A stretch of DNA of 64,000 nucleotides from Poriferisodalis sp965214215. Its GTDB lineage: Bacteria > Actinomycetota > Acidimicrobiia > Acidimicrobiales > Poriferisodalaceae. Below the pieces are notes generated by a model that saw only the letters and a program-made list of their open reading frames with translations, did not search any database and was not told where the DNA came from. A program made the position numbers and the translations under genes. Location: NCBI RefSeq assembly GCF_965214215.1, contig NZ_CBDCBD010000003.1, forward strand, positions 2,542,001 to 2,606,000, read 5' to 3'. Positions 1 through 7,693 of this stretch are shown here, in pieces; positions within the stretch are counted from its first letter, which is position 1; each line of letters begins with the position of its first letter.

Positions 1-1
1 C

Positions 2-304
2 GCGCACAGTCACCGTGACGGTCGCCGTTACTGGAGTGTTCGCACCCCCGAGCGGTTCATAGCGGCAATCTCGAGCGGGACGTCCCCCGTTGCCGGCAGC
101 GAGGAGCTGGGCCCCGACGAGCGTCGCCTCGAAGCGTTGCAGCTCGCGCTGCGCACCTCCGACGGTGTCCCCGCCGGCGCGCTGCCCCACGACGTGGGAC
201 ACCTGCTCGAACCCGCTGGGGAAGGCCGGCTCAAGCTGACCGCTCGTGGGCGTCTGCTCGCCAACGAGGTGGCCGTCCGGCTGGGGCTGCCGTCAGCGTG
301 CTAG
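2..304 (+). CDS. hemW: HemW-type radical SAM coproporphyrinogen oxidase-like protein, C-terminal fragment
   Basis: This is the 3' end of a gene that begins before the window; about 100 codons are visible up to the TAG at 302-304. The fragment carries the C-terminal pattern of the HemW/HemN-like family: a GRRYWSVR stretch, an AISSGTSPVAGSEEL stretch, and a terminal LTARGRLLANEV winged-helix segment. HemW proteins are radical SAM proteins implicated in heme trafficking; the catalytic SAM domain lies outside the window, so it cannot be checked here. The stop overlaps by two bases the stop of the convergent gene on the minus strand. Confidence 0.8.
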   Translation, partial: AHSHRDGRRYWSVRTPERFIAAISSGTSPVAGSEELGPDERRLEALQLALRTSDGVPAGALPHDVGHLLEPAGEGRLKLTARGRLLANEVAVRLGLPSAC

Positions 305-1761
305 CGCTGGGCGGTGTCGGGCGGCTGCGCGCTCGCGGGCGCCGGCCGGTGCGGCGGCAGTGTCACGTTCAGTTCGCCGTAGTGGATGACCAGCGCGTCG
401 CAGGGGAACTGCAGCGCCTCGCCCCCGGCGGCGTCTGGTTCGGGTCTGGCCCTAGACACTGAACTGGCTGCGCGCGGCACGTGGGCGACTCGCACAGGCA
501 CGACCGGGCCGTCGGTGCCGGACTCTGTGCCGTAGAACTCGACCTCTCCTGTGGTTGAGCTCACGACCGCCAATGTCGAATGGCCGTCGCAGTCCCAGTC
601 GCCGGTGGCCACCAGGTCACCGGAAGATCCAACCATTGCCTCAGCGTCGGGAAGAGGCACTGCTGCGGTGCTGTAGAGCAGCGTTGCGCCCTCGGTCACT
701 GGCGTCAACAGTGCGTCGGAGGCGTCGAGAGGTGCTGACGGGTCGGGGAGATCAGCGCCATGGACCGTCGAGTCATCGGGCCCGACGGGAGCGATGCTGG
801 GCGACGATGCGCCCGCAGCGGCGCTGGTCGTTGCGACCAAGTGCGGCAGCCGGCTGGTCGATTCGGTCTCCGGGCCGCCGCCTGCCAGTGCGCGCCAACC
901 GGCGATCGCAGCGACGGTCAGCGTCACCGCCAGCACTGCGCCCGAGGCGATCCGGCGCCGGTCTGGCGTCGATGCGAGCGCGCGTGACGCTTGCGATGAT
1001 GCGGGACCGGCGCCGTCTGACGGCTCGGGACCGGGTGCTTGTGCACGCAGCCGCTCGCGAAGGCCGTGGGTGTCGTGCGCAGCGATCACGCCGAACCCTC
1101 GAGCGAGTCCGACTCCGTCGATGGCCTCGGGGTGGGTGCGTCCCGCGGTGTCGCGCAGGTGTTGCAGGCGGGCGAGCCACGTCGACAGCGGCTTGCCGTC
1201 GCGTGGAGCGATCGTCGCTGCGGAGGTGAGGCTCTCGCAGGCGCGGAGCGCTTCTGTGATCCAGTGGCGCTCGCCGGCCTCGGTTGCCGTGCGTTCTGCC
1301 CGTGTGAGCTCCGAGGCGGCAAGGGCCGCGAGGGCCGCGAGATCCGAGCCTGGCAGATGCTGCAGGTCGTCGGCTGGGCCCGTCGCCTCTCCGAAGCCGC
1401 AGAGAACTGGCCGATGCGATGGGGCCACCAGCACGTGATCGCCGCGCAGTGCGCCATGGCGGATGCCGCGAGCATGCAGCTCTTCCAGCGTCGTGCCGAG
1501 CTCGATGAGCAATGCGAGCGTGTCCCGGGGGCTGAGCGGCGGCAATTCGGCGAGCGTCGGGGCTTCGAGGTAGCGCAGTCGCATTTCGCAGCGATCGTCG
1601 AACTCGTCGAGACCGATGAAATCGACGACCCCCGCCATGTGCGCTGCGGCGATCACCTGAGCCTCATGACGCAAACGCTGCCGCTCGGCTCCGTCGGCGT
1701 GCTTGATCAGCACTGCACTTCCGGAGGGGTCTTCGCGGACAGTCGGACTTCTGAGCATCAT
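301..1761 (-). CDS. Pseudokinase-like membrane protein (Ser/Thr kinase fold, catalytic residues missing)
   Basis: About 486 aa from the ATG at 1761; an upstream open frame reaches 1893 but its residues look untranslated. The N-terminal half resembles a protein-kinase domain. A VLIK motif matches the ATP-binding lysine strand. However, the catalytic loop reads HGALRGDHVLV, without the usual HRD aspartate, and the DFG position reads GFG. This should therefore be a pseudokinase rather than an active kinase. A single membrane helix follows (VLAVTLTVAAIAGW), then a Ser/Pro/Ala-rich linker and an outer domain with GDWDCDGHSTLAVV, which resembles FG-GAP/VCBS repeats. It is the last gene of the minus-strand run downstream of the Tad genes, 70 bp past the preceding one, so it may belong to the same transcript. 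Function unknown. Confidence 0.65.
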   Translation of the reverse strand: MMLRSPTVREDPSGSAVLIKHADGAERQRLRHEAQVIAAAHMAGVVDFIGLDEFDDRCEMRLRYLEAPTLAELPPLSPRDTLALLIELGTTLEELHARGIRHGALRGDHVLVAPSHRPVLCGFGEATGPADDLQHLPGSDLAALAALAASELTRAERTATEAGERHWITEALRACESLTSAATIAPRDGKPLSTWLARLQHLRDTAGRTHPEAIDGVGLARGFGVIAAHDTHGLRERLRAQAPGPEPSDGAGPASSQASRALASTPDRRRIASGAVLAVTLTVAAIAGWRALAGGGPETESTSRLPHLVATTSAAAGASSPSIAPVGPDDSTVHGADLPDPSAPLDASDALLTPVTEGATLLYSTAAVPLPDAEAMVGSSGDLVATGDWDCDGHSTLAVVSSTTGEVEFYGTESGTDGPVVPVRVAHVPRAASSVSRARPEPDAAGGEALQFPCDALVIHYGELNVTLPPHRPAPASAQPPDTAQR

Positions 1762-1831
1762 CAAAAGGTATAGAACATACTGACAAATAGCTAAACAATA
1801 TGAACACGTGCGCAGTGGTACCGTCGCGCCC

Positions 1832-2338
1832 TCAACCAGAGAGCCGGGCGCGCCCGACGGCCTCAGCAGACACGGGACGGCTTGAACGCCCATTGACGTT
1901 CCCGATCAAGCCGATGACCCGTCGGGCCGAACCTGAGACCGAGACCCGCACAGCCGACGGACCCGCTGCGGTGATCGCCACCGAGACCGATCCAGGCTCG
2001 AATATGGCAGACAGCCGCTCCTGCGTCATTCGCTGGCTCCCCGCAGTGAGCTGGCGCAGTCGGGAGGCATCCACACGGTAGATCCCATGGTGACGAAGAG
2101 CGGCTTCATCGAGCGCGAGCGAGACCAGGTCGTTGGCGAGCGAGGACGCTGCTGCAGTTGCTTCGCGCTGGGCCAGAAACACGGCCGCGCTGTCAACGGT
2201 GATGCCAGCCAGCAGGACCACGATCAGCACACCGACCGGCACGAGCAGCAGCGCTGAGCCTCGCTCGACGTCACCGGCTTGGGTCGTCTGCGACCCGGAG
2301 GGCGCAGCGATTGCGGGTGGCGCCGGCCTAGCGCGCAC
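1832..2338 (-). CDS. TadG/TadE-like pilus-assembly or secreted protein
   Basis: About 168 aa with one N-terminal hydrophobic segment preceded by an ERGSA motif (ERGSALLLVPVGVLIVVLL), the layout of TadE/TadG minor pseudopilins. These insert in the membrane through an N-terminal helix and act in Flp/Tad pilus assembly. The start is uncertain: GTG at 2338 has GGGAG about eight bases upstream and overlaps the previous stop by 11 bp; GTG at 2347 and a start at 2398 are also open. It is the third TadE/G-like protein in a row. Confidence 0.6.
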   Translation of the reverse strand: MRARPAPPAIAAPSGSQTTQAGDVERGSALLLVPVGVLIVVLLAGITVDSAAVFLAQREATAAASSLANDLVSLALDEAALRHHGIYRVDASRLRQLTAGSQRMTQERLSAIFEPGSVSVAITAAGPSAVRVSVSGSARRVIGLIGNVNGRSSRPVSAEAVGRARLSG

Positions 2339-2777
2339 AGGGAGCACTCCCGCTGAGTCCGTGCCGGAATGGATCGACGATCTCGCTGGCGCGTGCACGG
2401 ACCGTCAGCGGCGACCAGCCGCCTCGCAGCAACGCCAGGCGCGGGACCTCCTGAGTCGCCTCAAAGGTCACCCGTTCACAGCGCCGCAGCCGGGTCGAAC
2501 CGACCGGTTGCACAAGCGCCTCGCCCCCGAGCCAGTATCCGGACATGGCCTGCGTGCCTGCCGCGATCGCGGCATCGGTGGCATCCGCGGAGCGCTGCCC
2601 GCCATATTCGACAAAGGACCGTGCGGCCTCCCGGACACCGGCGACCGCAGCGATTTTGGCGTCCAGCGCTGCCCATGCCTGCGCGAACAACAGCGTCCCT
2701 CCGACAAAGACGAGCACGATAAACGGCAGAACCTCGGCCCCGACCACGCCGGCGGAGTCACGCTGAGGGCATCTCAC
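2328..2777 (-). CDS. TadE-like pseudopilin
   Basis: 149 aa from a GTG at 2777; an in-frame alternative is not better supported. An N-terminal hydrophobic helix (AEVLPFIVLVFVGGTLLFAQ) begins after a short charged leader and contains a conserved-type Glu, as in TadE pseudopilins processed by a prepilin peptidase. The rest is a small extracytoplasmic domain with two cysteines (positions ~3 and ~99) and a third near the end. It lies 12 bp after the preceding gene and overlaps the next one, so it is part of the Tad operon. Assigned from architecture and context. Confidence 0.6.
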   Translation of the reverse strand: MRCPQRDSAGVVGAEVLPFIVLVFVGGTLLFAQAWAALDAKIAAVAGVREAARSFVEYGGQRSADATDAAIAAGTQAMSGYWLGGEALVQPVGSTRLRRCERVTFEATQEVPRLALLRGGWSPLTVRARASEIVDPFRHGLSGSAPCAR

Positions 2778-2789
2778 GGCGTTCTCGGT

Positions 2790-3191
2790 TCACGGGAGAC
2801 TGGCGAAGCGCGCCAGCTCGCGCCGCACCTCGAAGCGGCGCTCGATACTGCGCCGTCCGATGAGCGATGAGGCATCTATGAGCAGCGTCGGCGGCCGCGC
2901 CGAGAGCTCCAAGGCCACGATCTCGCGATTCGAACTCCAGTTGAGCCGTTCGATGCTGACTGCGGGCCCGATGCGCGACCGCAGCCAGCGTTCGGCATCG
3001 ACGATCGCTGCAGAGCCGCCGCCCCCGAACGCTGCGCGCCGGGTGGCGTCATGGCCCACCGCAGTCACGAGCGAAGCGCTGTAGAAGTGCATGGCGACCT
3101 GGACTGCGAGCATCAGGAACGTCAGGAACGCCAGGATTCCCCACGGCAGCGCGACGAGACCGGCGCCGCTCTGATCGCGGCGCAACTTCAC
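2790..3191 (-). CDS. TadE-like pilus-assembly protein
   Basis: 133 aa starting at GTG 3191, which overlaps the upstream stop in a GTGA arrangement typical of translational coupling. A hydrophobic helix near the N terminus (PWGILAFLTFLMLAVQVAMH) follows a short basic segment with an RRDQSGAG motif. After that comes a mixed alpha/beta extracytoplasmic domain. This matches the TadE-like family of minor pseudopilins. A longer open frame extends to 3611 but it covers the preceding gene in another frame and is rejected. Confidence 0.6.
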   Translation of the reverse strand: MKLRRDQSGAGLVALPWGILAFLTFLMLAVQVAMHFYSASLVTAVGHDATRRAAFGGGGSAAIVDAERWLRSRIGPAVSIERLNWSSNREIVALELSARPPTLLIDASSLIGRRSIERRFEVRRELARFASLP

Positions 3192-3508
3192 TTGCCGATC
3201 TTTGCGATCTCGGAATTGGTGGTCTCCTCCGCGTTCTCCCAGAGCGCCTTGAAGCCGACCCACATGAGGGCGCCGAGCGATGCGATGATCAGCACGGCTA
3301 TGGCCGCGGAGATGACTCCTTCGCCTCGCTCGTTGCGTCTCGCGCCGTGCCGCAGCGCTCGCCCGATGGTGGGGGACCGCCATCGGGCCAGTGTCGCGAC
3401 GCCGCCGCTGGCTGTGACTGCGCTGAGTGCGGCGACGGAGATCTCGAGCGCGGCGGCCCCAACGGTGCCGAGGACGGCAAGAACTGTTGAGAGGGATGCG
3501 ATGTCCAT
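3188..3508 (-). CDS. Small two-helix membrane protein of the Tad locus, possible Flp-type pilin
   Basis: 106 aa from the ATG at 3508, which has an AAAGGAC ribosome-binding site about eight bases upstream. Two hydrophobic stretches are visible: residues ~5-35 and ~70-92. The second follows a NERGEG motif and resembles the hydrophobic core of Flp pilins, which carry a Gly-Glu processing site before an aliphatic helix. If so, this would be the major pilin with an unusually long N-terminal part. It sits between tadC and the TadE-like genes, where a pilin is plausible. The pilin assignment is inference; a plain membrane protein is the alternative. Confidence 0.5.
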   Translation of the reverse strand: MDIASLSTVLAVLGTVGAAALEISVAALSAVTASGGVATLARWRSPTIGRALRHGARRNERGEGVISAAIAVLIIASLGALMWVGFKALWENAEETTNSEIAKIGK

Positions 3509-3582
3509 GGGGTTGTCCTTTCGGTGAATACAGATCGTGGGAGGGGAAGTGTCGTTGAGCCCGGCGCCGACGGATGGGCGGC

Positions 3583-4308
3583 TCACAGCGCCACGTATCC
3601 GCTGAGCGCATCGCTGAACGGGATGGCCAGAAGGACGCTCCCAGGCACGAGCGCAGCGACGGTGACAGGTATCCACACCTGCTCGTTGCGGCGCTCGATG
3701 TGGGCGATGAGGCGCCGGTGGGCTTCCATACGGGAGGAGCGGGCCTCGTCGGAGACCAATGCGGCGATGTCTGTCGTGTCCTCGTGCAAGGTCAGCACGC
3801 CGACGAATCTGCGGATTTCCGCCGATCCGGCGTCGTCGGCCCATTCGGCCAGCGCCACCTCGACGGTGGTGCCGCCGGCGACCCGGGCGCCGACGCGCGC
3901 CAATCCCTCGGCGCAGATCCCCAGGCCGCGACGCGAAGCGGCATCAAGCGCGCCGCTCAGCGACATGCCGCTCGCGAGCAGCATGCCGATCTGCTCGGCA
4001 ACGATCGGCAGCTCCTCGGTGATCTGGGTGCGCCGCCCAGCAATCTGCCTCTCGAGGCTGTGCTCGGTTGCGCCGGATACGGCGACGGCTGCGGCCAGCG
4101 CGCCGGCGAACACGAGCGGCAGGCCCATGCCCGCGACACTGAGCACTCCGCCGGCGGCGACGAGCCCTGCTGCTGCGCCGCCCACCTGCCGTGCGCGGAA
4201 TTCGGACGGGGATCGCGAGCTGCCGGCTCGCCTCAGCCGGGCTGCAAGGTCGGCATCGGCGTTGGCGAGTGCGGCGATGCGCTGAGCGAATACCCCGGAG
4301 GCGGTCAC
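3583..4308 (-). CDS. tadC: Flp pilus assembly platform protein TadC (type II secretion F domain)
   Basis: 241 aa from the GTG at 4308, which overlaps the tadB stop as GTGA. The T2SF domain core is visible: the ELPIVAEQIGMLLASGMSLSGALD helix region, then a DTTDIAALVSDEARSSRMEAHRR stretch. Membrane helices lie near residues 50-85 and in the C-terminal VWIPVTVAALVPGSVLLAIP segment. TadB and TadC together form the inner-membrane platform on which the TadA ATPase drives pilus extension. A 74-bp gap separates it from the next gene. Confidence 0.8.
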   Translation of the reverse strand: MTASGVFAQRIAALANADADLAARLRRAGSSRSPSEFRARQVGGAAAGLVAAGGVLSVAGMGLPLVFAGALAAAVAVSGATEHSLERQIAGRRTQITEELPIVAEQIGMLLASGMSLSGALDAASRRGLGICAEGLARVGARVAGGTTVEVALAEWADDAGSAEIRRFVGVLTLHEDTTDIAALVSDEARSSRMEAHRRLIAHIERRNEQVWIPVTVAALVPGSVLLAIPFSDALSGYVAL

Positions 4309-5162
4309 TGCACGAACACCCGCTGCCGCAGCGGGACCGCCATGATCCGACCCGCCCACAACCAGCAGCCGGCCACAGCGAGCACGCTGAGCATTACCAG
4401 AAGCTGACCGTCAGGTGAGGCGTAGGCCTGCCTGCCGCTTCCGATGCTCAGGCCGATGACGCTCATGAATGCCGGGACCAACGCGACGAAGCTGCGCGCG
4501 AATCGGGCGCCGGCCTGCTTGGCCCGAGCGTCCGAACGCGCTGCGGCCTCGGCCTGAGCCGCTTCGGCCAGGGCGCGCAGGCGAACATCGACGCGCACGC
4601 CGCCGATCTGGTGCGCAGCAAGCAGCGTCTCACATACTGCGTCCGCGGTCGGGTCCGCGAGCGATGCCTTGAGGACGCGCAGCGACGCTTCGAAGTCGGT
4701 GCTCAACGACCACGTGCGGGCCGCTTCGGAGAACGCCAGGCGCATCTCCGGTGGTGCGTGGGCGCCGGCTGCAAAGAGCGCGGCGGGGATCGACTGGCCC
4801 CGGTGAGCAACCCCGACACGGATCTCCGCGAGCAGTCGGGGCCATGCCTGCCAGGAGTTCGCGGTGCGCTGGCGGCGCCGCTGTGATGCAGCACAGGGCG
4901 GGATCGCCGCACTGAACAGTGCGACCAGGGCCGGCGCGGCGATGCCGCCGAAGAGCGTCCAGGCGCCTGCCCCGCCCGCAGCCGCCGCGACAGCGCCAGC
5001 CAGCGTGCTGGCGACCACGCGTGAGGTTGGCCGTGGCGCTGTCAGCGGTGCGGGGGGCTTCGACGACACCAGCCGCCTGAGCGTCTTCGAGGCATCGCCG
5101 TCGGGCGTCGCGAGCAGCCAGACGCCCAGCGCGCCCGCGCCGATGAACAGCACACCGGTCAT
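4305..5162 (-). CDS. tadB: Flp pilus assembly platform protein TadB (type II secretion F domain)
   Basis: 285 aa from the ATG at 5162, overlapping the tadA stop as ATGA. An N-terminal membrane helix (VLFIGAGALGVWLLA) and a second pair near residues 50-90 precede a cytoplasmic T2SF domain, with SWQAWPRLLAEIRVGVAHRG and a QIGGVRVDVRLRALAEAAQAE helix. Two closing helices follow (FVALVPAFMSVIGLSIG and LLVMLSVLAVAGCWLW). This order matches TadB. It is coupled on both sides to tadA and tadC, as in Tad loci generally. Confidence 0.82.
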   Translation of the reverse strand: MTGVLFIGAGALGVWLLATPDGDASKTLRRLVSSKPPAPLTAPRPTSRVVASTLAGAVAAAAGGAGAWTLFGGIAAPALVALFSAAIPPCAASQRRRQRTANSWQAWPRLLAEIRVGVAHRGQSIPAALFAAGAHAPPEMRLAFSEAARTWSLSTDFEASLRVLKASLADPTADAVCETLLAAHQIGGVRVDVRLRALAEAAQAEAAARSDARAKQAGARFARSFVALVPAFMSVIGLSIGSGRQAYASPDGQLLVMLSVLAVAGCWLWAGRIMAVPLRQRVFVQ

Positions 5163-6451
5163 GTCGGCGTGACCGGTCGGGCGGCGAGGTCCGGTGTCGC
5201 GACGCCGGCGTAGGACATCCGTGAGGCAACGCGCGCAGAGACACTCTGCGTCCGCACCGGAGACTCGCTCCCAGGGGTGGGTGCGAACAGCGTCGTCGTT
5301 TCGAACGCAGCGTGGTGGCCAATGCCGGCCAGCTCCTCGACGGCCACCACCTCGGTGACGCGCACCCCGTCGGGACCTCGCCGCAGATGCACGACGATGT
5401 CGATCGATTCGGCCACGAGCTGGGTGATCGCCGCGATGGGCATCTCGCGAATTTCAGGCGCGAGCTGGCAGATGAGCCGCAACCGGCCGAGCGCTTGGCG
5501 CGCGGAACCCGCGTGAATCGTCGCGAAGCCGGTGACGCCGCTCGACAGCGTCAGCAGCAGGGGGACCGCCTCGCGGTCTCGCACTTCGCCCACGATGGCC
5601 ACGTCGGGTGCCATCCGCAAGAAGCCAGCCACCAGGCGCCGCAAGTCGACGGGCGCTCGCTCGGTGCGACCCGGTCGAGTCTGCATGGCGGCAACGTTGG
5701 GCAGCGGGATGTCGAGTTCGAACACTTCCTCTGCGGTCACGACTCGCAGGTGCGGTTCGAGCTCTGCTGCGCAGCATCCCAGCAGCGTGGTCTTGCCGCT
5801 GCCTGGAGCGCCGGCGAACAGGATCGAGAGCCGGGCGCGTACTGCGGCACGCAGAAAATCGCGGATCTCGCGGGTCAGCGTCCCGACTGCTGCGAGATCA
5901 CTCAAGCTCGAGAACGCGATGCCGGTGAACTTGCGGATGTTGAAGACCAGATGCCCGCCGCGGCCGATGTCGGGATGGACGATGTGCAGGCGGGCGCCGT
6001 TGTCGAGCTGGGCGTCCTGGAGTCCTTCACTGGGGTCCAGCTTGCGATGGGAGGCTGTCGCGTCGTCGATGATTCTCGTCAGCGTGCGCCGGACGTGCTC
6101 GTCGTCGTGGAACGACTCGTCATGGTCAGTGCACTGGCCATGGTGCCGCTTGACGAAAATCTCGTCAGGGGCGTTGACCATGATCTCCCACACGTCGGCG
6201 TCGGCCAGCAGCGTTTCGAGAGGTCCGTAGCCGAGCAGGTCGCGCCGGATCCGGTCGGCAACGGCGTCAGCGTCAGTCACCGCGTGGCGGTGCGTGCCGC
6301 CCTTGAAGCCGAGGTTCCAACGCCGGATCTCCTCGTGGGCGAGTGCGGTGATCGCACGGTCTGCGCCGGGGGTGCGCGGGTCCAATCCGCTGCGACGTGC
6401 GCGTTCAGAAACCGAGCGCTCGATCTCCGCAAGTGGCGCCGAGTCGATCAT
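5159..6451 (-). CDS. tadA: Tad/Flp pilus ATPase TadA (CpaF family)
   Basis: 430 aa from the ATG at 6451, which overlaps the cpaB stop as ATGA. It is the secretion ATPase that powers Tad pilus assembly. The N-terminal domain includes GYGPLETLLADADVWEIMVN, typical of CpaF. The ATPase core has Walker A GAPGSGKTT, an Asp box region with TAEEVFELD, Walker B-like PDVAIVGEVRD and the His box ATIHAGSA. The length fits the family (about 430-480 aa). All parts needed for catalysis are present. It probably forms a hexamer on the cytoplasmic face beneath TadB/TadC. Confidence 0.92.
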   Translation of the reverse strand: MIDSAPLAEIERSVSERARRSGLDPRTPGADRAITALAHEEIRRWNLGFKGGTHRHAVTDADAVADRIRRDLLGYGPLETLLADADVWEIMVNAPDEIFVKRHHGQCTDHDESFHDDEHVRRTLTRIIDDATASHRKLDPSEGLQDAQLDNGARLHIVHPDIGRGGHLVFNIRKFTGIAFSSLSDLAAVGTLTREIRDFLRAAVRARLSILFAGAPGSGKTTLLGCCAAELEPHLRVVTAEEVFELDIPLPNVAAMQTRPGRTERAPVDLRRLVAGFLRMAPDVAIVGEVRDREAVPLLLTLSSGVTGFATIHAGSARQALGRLRLICQLAPEIREMPIAAITQLVAESIDIVVHLRRGPDGVRVTEVVAVEELAGIGHHAAFETTTLFAPTPGSESPVRTQSVSARVASRMSYAGVATPDLAARPVTPT

Positions 6452-7155
6452 GACGTGACCGGTGGCGATGTTCCCCACGCCCGGATCAAGGTGATGGCGC
6501 CGGCATTCGCCGCTGCGGCCACCGAGACGGCGCCGGCTCGGTCGGGCACCTGCAGGGTGACGGTCATCGTGTCTGCGACATGGTCGACGCTTGAGGGGTC
6601 GTCGACATCAAGCACGACGGCGTCGGTGGCCACGACCGTTGCGCTGTGTGGGGACGGGTGCCCCGACACGACGAGGTCGACTCGCTCGCCGACGGCCACC
6701 AGGCCGTTGAGGGCACGGGGACGATCGAGCTCGACGGAGATGGCATAGCCCGCATGGCGACCGGAGATTGACTGCGGCGAGCCGATGTCGCCACGAGTCA
6801 GCAATTCGCCGGCATGTACGGCCTCGACCACGAGACTGCCGACAACATCTTCACCAGCAGCGAAGACGGTGGCTTCCACCTCGGTCGGCAGGCGAATCGA
6901 CACCATGGCGACGTCGGCCGCTTTGATCACCCTGCCCGGAGCGAGCCGTGACCGCGCGACCGCGAAGCGGGTCTCGGGCTCAGCCGCTGCCTGCTCAAAT
7001 GCCCACCACAGCCCGAGCGCTGCGATGCTGCACAGCAGGACGCCGGCGATGACTCGCGGGTGCAGTGATGTACGTGCAGCGCCAGGTTGACGGGCTGTGG
7101 CCGACACCGGCGGCATGGGTCGGCCATCAGGTGACAACGGCGGGTCGGGGGGCAC
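6448..7155 (-). CDS. cpaB: CpaB/RcpC-like Flp pilus assembly protein with SAF domain
   Basis: About 235 aa, first gene of the minus-strand Tad operon. A short cytoplasmic tail is followed by one membrane helix (VIAGVLLCSIAALGLWWAF). Next comes a SAF-type domain with LAPGRVIKAADVAMVSIRLP and GSLVVEAVHAGELLTRGDI, the signature of CpaB/RcpC proteins. A VAVGERVDLVV segment and a C-terminal beta region follow. The family stabilises the outer part of the Tad machine in didermic bacteria; its role in actinobacteria is less clear. The GTG at 7155 is used here; an ATG at 7116 is an alternative. Neither has a good Shine-Dalgarno sequence. Confidence 0.75.
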   Translation of the reverse strand: MPPDPPLSPDGRPMPPVSATARQPGAARTSLHPRVIAGVLLCSIAALGLWWAFEQAAAEPETRFAVARSRLAPGRVIKAADVAMVSIRLPTEVEATVFAAGEDVVGSLVVEAVHAGELLTRGDIGSPQSISGRHAGYAISVELDRPRALNGLVAVGERVDLVVSGHPSPHSATVVATDAVVLDVDDPSSVDHVADTMTVTLQVPDRAGAVSVAAAANAGAITLIRAWGTSPPVTS

Positions 7156-7167
7156 GCCAGGGACTTA

Positions 7168-7280
7168 ACCATGTTTATATGAAAGTTCAAAATAATTATT
7201 GAAAATCCAGCAATGAGCTTCAATGTGTTTCACAAATACGGCGATATAGCGCGTAATATTGAAGATTGATGTTGAAATGC
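7168..7280. promoter_or_regulatory. AT-rich divergent intergenic region between the Tad operon and a BldC-like gene
   Basis: This stretch is clearly richer in A and T than the rest of the window. It includes the palindromic AATAATTATT at about 7190-7199 and several TTCAAT/ATTGAA repeats. It lies between the start of the minus-strand Tad operon and the plus-strand BldC-like gene, so it should hold both promoters. No convincing -35/-10 pair was chosen. Such islands are typical targets of xenogeneic silencers such as Lsr2, but that is inference. Confidence 0.5.
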
Positions 7281-7372
7281 GCTGCGGCGGGGCACCGGCG
7301 CACTAGCGTTGCTCGCAAGGGATCAGCAGACTCCCTGGAACGTCAATGGCCGAGCGACTGCGAGGAGCGATG

Positions 7373-7693
7373 ATGCCCGAGGTGCCGACTGAGGCGGGCG
7401 ACGACGGCGCGACGAGCGAGGATGAACCCCAGGCTGCCTACGAGGAAATCATCTGGTTGTCTACCCTGAAGGCGGCGAACCGCATGGGCATCACCACACG
7501 GACGCTGTACCGCTTCATCGACCGGGGAGACCTGCCTGCGTACCGGTTCGGGCGTGTCATCCGGCTGCGGCTCAGCGACGTGGACAGGTTCGTGGAGCAG
7601 TGCAAAGTCGAGCCCGGAAGTCTTGAGCACCTCTATCCCGAGGCTCGCCTGACCGAACTCGATGACGATCTTGAGACGGTCGACGACGATTGA
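7373..7693 (+). CDS. BldC-like / excisionase-family helix-turn-helix DNA-binding protein
   Basis: 106 aa from the second of two adjacent ATGs (7370 and 7373); AGGAG at 7363-7367 gives a five-base spacing to 7373. An upstream ATG at 7346 has no ribosome-binding site. After an acidic N-terminal tail the protein has a MerR-like winged helix. It contains WLSTLKAANRMGITTRTLYR and a wing with LPAYRFGRVIRLRLSDVDRF, the layout of BldC and excisionase-type domains. A short acidic C terminus ends in DDDLETVDDD. BldC proteins bind direct repeats at developmental promoters in Streptomyces. Its position next to the Tad promoter makes that operon a candidate target (inference). Confidence 0.75.
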   Translation: MPEVPTEAGDDGATSEDEPQAAYEEIIWLSTLKAANRMGITTRTLYRFIDRGDLPAYRFGRVIRLRLSDVDRFVEQCKVEPGSLEHLYPEARLTELDDDLETVDDD

